Source of the DNA: an uncultured Bacteroidales bacterium
GTDB lineage: Bacteria; Bacteroidota; Bacteroidia; Bacteroidales; Paludibacteraceae
Direction: 5' to 3'
Assembly (NCBI GenBank): GCA_902774995.1
Contig: CACYKR010000035.1
Span: 1 to 34,206, forward strand
DNA length: 34,206 bases
The notes under the pieces were generated by a model. That model saw nothing but the letters and a program-made list of their open reading frames with translations, was not told the DNA's origin and did not search any database. Positions 32,262 to 34,206 of the stretch are shown in pieces (position 1 is the stretch's first letter; every line of letters begins with the position of its first letter). The position numbers were made by a program, and so were the translations under genes.

Positions 32262-33039
32262 GTTGCAGTTCCTCCATTTCGTTCAAGTCTTCGTTTTGCA
32301 CGACCTCCACATATTTGAGCCGTTTGAAGTTCGTGTTGAGCCGTACGCGGATGGTATGGTATGAGTCACCATCCTTGAGTGTGCTATTTTCCACGATTCC
32401 AACGGGTATTCCTTCCGGGAAGACGGGGCTCAGTCCGCTGGTGATGATGGTGTCTCCGGGGTTGACCACCATGTGTGCCGCTACGTCGGTGAGCAGCGCA
32501 AAACGGCTGTCTTTCCCGTCCCATTGCAGAGTGCCTATATAGTCGTTTTTGGCAAACCGGCAGCTGAGGTTGGTATGGGTGTTGATGAGCGGCAGGACGA
32601 CGCTGTATTTCCGTCCCACAGTCCTGATGATCCCTACGACTCCTTCGCTGTTCCGTACTCCTTGTCCTCTCCGGATGCCGTCTATCTCTCCGCGGTCGAT
32701 GGTGATATAGTTATGGAGCCGGTCGGTGGTCATCTGTACCGCTTTGGCGCTCATGTGGTGCATGGTAGCGCGGTTATCGGTCGAGTCCATCGCATCTATC
32801 AGGTTGCGCAACCGGGCGTTCTCCTCCGCCAACTGCTCGTTCTGGGTGCGGAGTGAGAAATAGCCTGTAATCTCGCTGATCTGCTGGTGCTGCCATGCTA
32901 CGAACTGGTTCGCCGTACTGAACATGCTGCTGCGGGGATAGGCGCTATTGAGGATAATAAGCAAAAACGCAGCAACTTCCAAGGCTATGAATACCAGGAA
33001 GTTGCTATAATGGAGCAGTATCTTCAGCAAGTTCTGCAT
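32248..33039 (-). CDS. mreC: Rod-shape-determining protein MreC
   Basis: MreC is a periplasmic scaffold that activates PBP2-RodA. The 263-residue protein has one N-terminal transmembrane segment (about 12-32), a coiled-coil stretch (about 52-75, SLRTQNEQLAEENARLRNLI), and a beta-rich domain with GVVGIIRTVGRKYS, GTLQWDG and ITSGLSPVFPEGIPVG, all family features. The gap to mreB is 14 nt. Confidence 0.93.
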   Translation of the reverse strand: MQNLLKILLHYSNFLVFIALEVAAFLLIILNSAYPRSSMFSTANQFVAWQHQQISEITGYFSLRTQNEQLAEENARLRNLIDAMDSTDNRATMHHMSAKAVQMTTDRLHNYITIDRGEIDGIRRGQGVRNSEGVVGIIRTVGRKYSVVLPLINTHTNLSCRFAKNDYIGTLQWDGKDSRFALLTDVAAHMVVNPGDTIITSGLSPVFPEGIPVGIVENSTLKDGDSYHTIRVRLNTNFKRLKYVEVVQNEDLNEMEELQHGLD

Positions 33040-33053
33040 ACTGCTGTGTCTTT

Positions 33054-34073
33054 TTAGCGGAGCAAGAAGCCGAAGTTATTCACGTTCTTGAGTGCAATGC
33101 CGGTTCCTCGTGCAACGGAGTGCAAGGGGTCGTCTGCTACGTGGAACGGAATGGTGATCTTGTCCGTGAGACGTTGTGCCAGACCGTGGAGGAGTGCGCC
33201 ACCTCCGGTGAGGTATATACCGCGTTTGACGATATCGGAGTACAACTCCGGTGGTGTAGCCTCGAGGGCCTGCAGGATAGCGCCTTCGATCTTCGAGACA
33301 CTCTTCTCCAGGCAGTGTGCTATCTCCTGGTAGCTGACGGGCACAGACATAGGCAGTGCGGTCACTTTGTTCGGTCCGATAACCACGAAATCCTCCGGTG
33401 CGTCCTCAAGTTCGGGGAGTGCAGATCCCACCTGGATCTTGATACGCTCTGCCGTCGGTTCGTCGATGCGCAGGTTGTGCATACGTCCCATATACTCGAT
33501 GATATCCTGGTTGAAGTCGTCACCGGCGATCTTGATAGACTTGTTGGAGACGATTCCACCGAGTGAGATGACTGCAATCTCCGTCGTACCACCGCCTATA
33601 TCCACGATCATACATCCGTCGGGGCTCTCTACGTCCACGCCGATACCGATAGCCGCCGCCATAGGTTCGTATATCATATAAACATCGCGTCCTCCGGCAT
33701 GCTCGGAGCTGTCACGCACCGCACGTATCTCCACCTCTGTCGAACCCGACGGGATACAAACCACCATACGGATGGAAGGGGTGAACAGCCGTGCCTGCTT
33801 CGGTATCATCTTGATCATACCGCGGATCATCATCTCGCAAGCGTAGAAATCCGCGATCACACCGTCGCGGAGCGGGCGCACGGTACGAATCATGCTACCT
33901 CCCTTACCGATCATCTGCTGTGCCTTGCGGCCGACGGCCACCATCTTGTTGTCCGCCATGGAGATAGCAACTACCGACGGCTCATCCACTACGATCTTGT
34001 CATCGCACATGATGATCGTGTTCGCTGTTCCCAGGTCGATTGCAATCTCTTGTGTAAAAGAAAAAAGTCCCAT
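33054..34073 (-). CDS. mreB: Rod-shape-determining protein MreB
   Basis: MreB is the bacterial actin homologue that positions the elongasome under the membrane. The 339-residue protein shows the nucleotide-binding phosphate-1 loop IDLGTANT (12-19), ADFYACEMMIRGMI, the phosphate-2 motif IVDIGGGTTEIAVISLGG and the adenosine motif YLTGGGALLHGL. The full length and N-terminus (MGLFSFTQEIAIDLG) are standard. It leads the long run of leftward genes and is preceded by a strong promoter. Confidence 0.97.
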   Translation of the reverse strand: MGLFSFTQEIAIDLGTANTIIMCDDKIVVDEPSVVAISMADNKMVAVGRKAQQMIGKGGSMIRTVRPLRDGVIADFYACEMMIRGMIKMIPKQARLFTPSIRMVVCIPSGSTEVEIRAVRDSSEHAGGRDVYMIYEPMAAAIGIGVDVESPDGCMIVDIGGGTTEIAVISLGGIVSNKSIKIAGDDFNQDIIEYMGRMHNLRIDEPTAERIKIQVGSALPELEDAPEDFVVIGPNKVTALPMSVPVSYQEIAHCLEKSVSKIEGAILQALEATPPELYSDIVKRGIYLTGGGALLHGLAQRLTDKITIPFHVADDPLHSVARGTGIALKNVNNFGFLLR

Positions 34074-34148
34074 AAGTATATTTACGATTTATTCATTTCC
34101 GCCGTACGGTTTCACAGAACACATTAACGCATTCTACAAAAATCCGTG

Positions 34149-34179
34149 CAAAGGTACAACTTTTTTTTGAATTATGCAA
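34149..34179 (-). promoter_or_regulatory. Bacteroides-type promoter for mreB operon
   Basis: Minus strand TTGCATAATTCA (TTG at 34179-34177), then after 20 nt TACCTTTG (34156-34149). The leader to the mreB ATG is about 70 nt. No equally good promoter is found before the end of the run at 19933. Confidence 0.88.
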
Positions 34180-34206
34180 GAGAAAAGGTCAAAAAGCAGT
34201 CATTAT

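Overview
The window looks like the chromosome of a member of the Bacteroidales (phylum Bacteroidota). The evidence is nine sites matching the Bacteroides-type promoter (TTG near -33, about 20 nt spacer, TAnnTTTG at -7), a GldB-family lipoprotein, a BspA-type leucine-rich-repeat surface protein with a Por-like tail, rubrerythrin, and the mreBCD-PBP2-rodA cluster. No rRNA, tRNA or CRISPR array was seen. Species cannot be named from this.

Layout. Bases 1-3.7 kb are all leftward: a cut acyl-CoA hydrolase/CoA-transferase start, a four-helix-bundle S23/IVS-type orphan gene between unusual hairpin-bearing flanks, class II fructose-bisphosphate aldolase, and two tandem paralogous fucose-isomerase-like proteins. 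From 3.8 to 13.8 kb come mixed housekeeping genes: gtrA-like, rsmA-corA (overlapping), nadA, a secreted endonuclease/phosphatase with a lipoprotein esterase, a small heat-shock protein behind a sigma-54-type promoter, rubrerythrin, an acyltransferase with a long structured leader, and sufS. From 13.9 to 19.9 kb lies an accessory region: hairpin-rich non-coding DNA, a PD-(D/E)XK protein coupled to an AT-rich BspA-like protein, a candidate 6S-like structured RNA, a RhuM-family gene between 19-bp direct repeats, and an antitoxin gene followed by a truncated YoeB/Txe toxin relic. From 19.9 kb to the end is a very compact leftward gene run, mreB-mreC-mreD-PBP2-rodA-yraN-mnmG-apt-uvrC-tsaE-lolD-gldB-MBL hydrolase-ybaK/proX. 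Most of its gaps are below 25 nt or are overlaps. The one larger gap (100 nt, between mnmG and apt) contains a perfect match to the ParB binding site parS.

How it works together. The right half is a cell-shape and housekeeping super-operon: MreBCD, PBP2 and RodA build the elongasome, MnmG and TsaE modify tRNA, UvrC repairs DNA, Apt salvages adenine, LolD and GldB serve the envelope, and YbaK/ProX edits mischarged tRNA. The parS site beside mnmG suggests proximity to the replication origin. The accessory middle holds surface-adhesion, nuclease, RhuM and toxin-antitoxin remnants.

The most notable non-gene signal is a family of short tandem repeats with a 7-bp period. They occur in intergenic DNA and, repeatedly, inside otherwise ordinary genes: rsmA, sufS and the endonuclease gene all carry the same inserted QKSKVES-type peptide, and gtrA and the MBL hydrolase carry other 7-bp units. 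Other signals are an exact sigma-54 consensus preceded by three 21-bp-phased direct repeats upstream of hsp20, an extended shared -33 promoter box, and several candidate structured RNAs.
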